Assembly (NCBI GenBank): GCA_019022495.1
Contig: JAFEKR010000034.1
Coordinates: forward strand, 557,763 to 621,762
Direction: 5' to 3'
DNA: 64,000 nucleotides
Source: Epichloe hybrida
Lineage: Eukaryota > Ascomycota > Sordariomycetes > Hypocreales > Clavicipitaceae
Shown: in pieces, positions 61,091 through 64,000 of the stretch
How the letters are laid out: every line of letters begins with the position of its first letter
How positions within the stretch are numbered: the stretch's first letter is position 1
Translations under genes and position numbers: made by a program
The notes under the pieces: generated by a model
The model's database searches: none
Seen by the model: the letters and a program-made list of their open reading frames with translations, nothing else
What the model was told of the DNA's origin: nothing

Positions 61091-62470
61091 GGGGTCAATA
61101 TCTACTATATGCGAAAGTTGGTTGGGGTTCGTCGTCGACGGTATGGCTTGCTCAAAAGAGCCGGTGGGTGGCAACGCTTTCATGACCTGGATTTTCTCAA
61201 TCACCAACTCCAATATGAGAAGAACCTGGTTTAGAGGGCAGAGATATTTCGATATTGAAATCAATACAAATAATTATTGCGATGAAGAAGCTACGAAAGA
61301 ATTGGCAAGGTCTGTTCACCTCGCGTCCGGCAACAAGAAGCACCGTCGTGACGACTTGTTAGTCACTGCTGTCGATGATTTCACCATTCAGCCTCCCAAT
61401 GGACAACATATTTGCTTGGTGTTTGAGCCAATGCTAGACAAATTATGGCTATTTAAGCGGCAACTTTCTGCCGGAAGGATAACGCCTTCGACGCTCCCGC
61501 TGTTCAAAATCTACGTTCGGTGCATGCTGCATGGTCCCGAATATCTGGATACCGATCGTCATGTTGTCCACACTGGTATCCGGCTTCAGAGGCAGTTCTA
61601 TAATAGAGCCCTACTAATCATGGCTATCTAGATCTTAAGCTTGACAACATTCCCATGGCGTTTGAGCATCCCTCGGTCATCAAGCGATTCATTAAAAGTC
61701 AACGAGTAAACCCAATGCCCCACAAGAACATTGGTGGGTATGCTGTCTATGTCTCTCACAAATTTTTAGGTGATCTTCAAGAAGAATATCTCTAAAATAT
61801 AGTTCCCAAGATTGCAGACTTTGAACTAGCACAACGGGGAGATGACGGAGTGCCGCTCCTCCATCCAGTACAGCCCAATCATTGCCATGCACCTGAAGTT
61901 CTACTTTGAACAAGTTGGTCATATAGCGTCGATATATGGAGCTTCGGAATCATGGCAGGTCTGGTTCTTTTTCCAAACTTCCAGGCATATGTTTTAATTC
62001 CTTGCAGTTATGGGACTTACGTAGTGGCCGGGAACTATTTCTCGGCTGACCCGGGAACACACTGAACATCAAAGAATACAGCGCCGCACATCGTCTAGCG
62101 GAGATGATTGCGCTAATTGGCCCAGTACCTACAGTTTTATTACATCGACAAAGAGATCTGCGACGCTGGTGTTGGGAACCGCATATCCCGAATGCCAAAG
62201 GAGATATGTGTAACAACGCAACCGATTACTTCGGCGGTCCTTTGTTCGATGACCATGCTGAGTGAGACCGATATCGAGCAACTGAAATAGCCACTAGTCA
62301 GTCTTCAGGCAAGTTCATGTACGGGCCATTGATTCCATTCAATCGTCAGTTGAGAAAGGAAGTGCCAGACTGTATTGCTCCCGAGGATGTAGAACGCTTC
62401 CTAAAGTTTTGAAACGCATGCTATGTATGCTGGCTCCCCGAGGAAAGGGCTATGGAACCGAAGAAAGATC
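61091..62470 (+). pseudogene. SRPK-like serine/threonine protein kinase, degraded
   Basis: Kinase landmarks are spread over several frames: glycine loop VGWGSSSTVWLA (61,120-61,155), DEEATKELARSVHLAS and NGQHICLVFEPM (61,280-61,435), catalytic loop HVVHTG where SRPK kinases have HTD (about 61,560), metal loop ADFELAQRGD with Glu for the DFG Gly (about 61,820), HAPEVLL followed by a stop, then TSWSYSVDIWSFGIM (about 61,885-61,955) and MIALIGPVP (about 62,100). The catalytic Asp is gone and at least two frameshifts and three internal stops occur, so it is not functional. Changes are not mainly RIP-type. Similar SRPK-like genes are highly duplicated in many ascomycetes. Confidence 0.78.
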
Positions 62471-62605
62471 GATGGCTGGCTCTTAATTCTGACAACTGAA
62501 TTGTATTGGGCAAACCAAACCTATGTCGAAGGAGAATATTTTGATGAGTCTTTGAAGGGTCCATGCATATCTAGCTCAAAATTAGTCACCACGTGCGACT
62601 ACAGA

Positions 62606-62986
62606 TTATAAAGATACATCTATGCAACTTTTGTAGATATCTGGTGCCCAGCATGGTGAGCCATCATCATCAGGGGCACTTGGCCAATCCCAAACCCAGT
62701 ACAAAGTGTACCACCCCGGTGTGTTTGTCTCGCCGTAGGCAATTTGATGACTGTGTGAGGCGAATTGGTGAAAATTGCACATCCACAGCCGTCGCTTAAC
62801 AATGTTTGCTGATCCAGGCCCAGGGGGCCCGAACATCCAGCTGTTAAGCACAAAAGATCTTGCAGGGATTGCCGATGCCGCCGAGGCCAGTTGTGGCGGT
62901 GACCAGGGCTTCAGGAACAAAGTGACATTGGCCGAGTTGTCTCTTAATAAATAATAATATCTGCCGCCATCTCTTCCTTCGCACAA
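62606..62986 (-). pseudogene. Possible remnant of a secreted protein C-terminus (YTLYWVWDWP motif)
   Basis: A 126-codon minus-strand frame ends with GWYTLYWVWDWPSAP and YKSCIDVSL. Such a Trp-rich end resembles the last strand of fungal chitin-binding/LPMO-like secreted proteins, but I see no N-terminal part, signal peptide or catalytic histidine. The upstream half of the frame looks random. A gene fragment is the best guess; chance is possible. Confidence 0.35.
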
Positions 62987-64000
62987 TGTACATATGCACA
63001 GTACCCGGGGGCAAATGTTGACGGTTTCGGCGATCGCTGACCGATACGGTCCCGGATCTTCCTGGTTACATCCCCACGACGCGGTGATATAAATAATGCA
63101 CGGCCGATAGACGGGACCCTGGCTGTTGGCTCAGGCCTCCAACAAAACAGACGAATGACCGAGCACAACAACGGCATTGCCAGAAAGAAACATTGGATCG
63201 GCCAAGACAGGGGCCGGTGCCTGCTCTTGCTGAGTATGCCTGCGAGCAATCAACGCCACTCCCGTTCTGGCTTAATCGTGCCGTCCCACTTTTCTGGTTC
63301 CCGTATGTCAATTGTAGATCCTTCGCATCACCAAAGGGGGCGGCGGGGCATCCTCAGAATTCTCGCCGCATTTTTTGCTTCTGTCCAGACCAGAGGCCCA
63401 GCAGCCCGTTTCCGCCTCGTTCTGGCCCAGACATGGCATCCAAGTCGGTCGTTCGCCAAGTTGACGACAACGAACATCACAAGTCAAGAGTCAAAGCAGA
63501 AGGCGACCCCGAAAGCCCAGAAAGCGTGGACGCAGGCAGCCGGGCCCGGGACCTGGGCACAGACGTTGGACTCGACGATGTACGCCACCGCCCAGGCACA
63601 ATTGCTCAGACATCATGATCAGTGGCCGACCGCAGCCCTCCATGTCTTGTTGACGACTTTGACGACTTGTTGATGGACTTTTGATCGGACATGGGACCAC
63701 GGATTGTCCAGACGTCTTTGTGTTACATCGCTCACTTCTCTCGTCCTGTCTCACTCTGCCGCTCTTCCCGCCTGCTCTCATGAACGCATCATTCGAGCAA
63801 CACCAGAGCCGCCGCCCAGTCGACCTTTGACTTCACAGGCACTCGGCGTCTGTGGTTTATTAGCTGAAGATCAAGGCTTGTCGAGGATTCGATGATGCCC
63901 CACCGAACACCGGTTCAACGCCATGGCCAGGGGAACCTGGTCAAGACCGGGTCTTAGCGCAGCGGACTTCCAGAATAATAAACACCTTGACCTTGATACC
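62987..64000. other. Right end of window, no gene recognised
   Basis: Normal base composition. A short frame starting at ATG 63433 (61 codons, ending 63618) is rich in charged residues and could be a first exon, but nothing supports it. No family residues seen on either strand. Confidence 0.4.

Overview
The window looks like a chromosome segment from a filamentous ascomycete (Pezizomycotina, probably Sordariomycetes; inferred from gene content). Genes have short 54-125 nt GT..AG introns, encode typical fungal proteins, and flank a 40-kb AT-rich block with the C-to-T/G-to-A signature of repeat-induced point mutation (RIP).

Left, gene-rich part (1-17,852): the 3' end of an MFS sugar transporter; a CYP53-type benzoate 4-monooxygenase with an apparent one-base frameshift; a small TA-flanked MITE; a secreted acid sphingomyelinase-like phosphodiesterase; then the late biotin pathway. 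A fused dethiobiotin synthase/DAPA aminotransferase (bioDA, minus) is divergent from a KAPA synthase (bioF, plus, ending in the peroxisomal signal SKL), which is convergent with biotin synthase (bioB, minus, mitochondrial-type N-terminus). Together they make KAPA, DAPA, dethiobiotin and biotin in order, apparently across compartments. After 3.1 kb without a recognisable gene comes a DUF427 protein.

Middle (18,302-58,287): a nested transposon block bounded by one 5-bp target duplication, GATCC. The outer layer is a minus-strand Ty1/copia element arranged LTR-internal-LTR-internal-LTR (LTRs 257 bp). Inside it lie two hAT-like copies (one complete at 2,099 bp with an 8-bp duplication, one truncated), a RIP-degraded LINE, and a second copia element (38,255-57,672, ATTAG duplication, plus strand). 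The second copia has a 12-kb Ty3/gypsy element inserted in its gag zinc knuckle. All of these are riddled with TAA/TAG codons.

The exception is a 322-bp element at 53,024-53,345 inside the second copia: identical 67-bp LTRs, GCTAG duplication, polypurine tract, a primer site complementary to the initiator-tRNA anticodon arm, and tRNA-like Pol III A and B boxes. It is GC-rich and unmutated, so it seems to be a recent, terminal-repeat-in-miniature (TRIM-like) non-autonomous retrotransposon with a Pol III promoter.

Right part (58,288-64,000): an intact four-exon secreted NPP1/necrosis-inducing-like protein gene whose stop codon is only about 60 bp from the transposon block, a degraded SRPK-like protein kinase, a possible secreted-protein remnant and otherwise featureless DNA.
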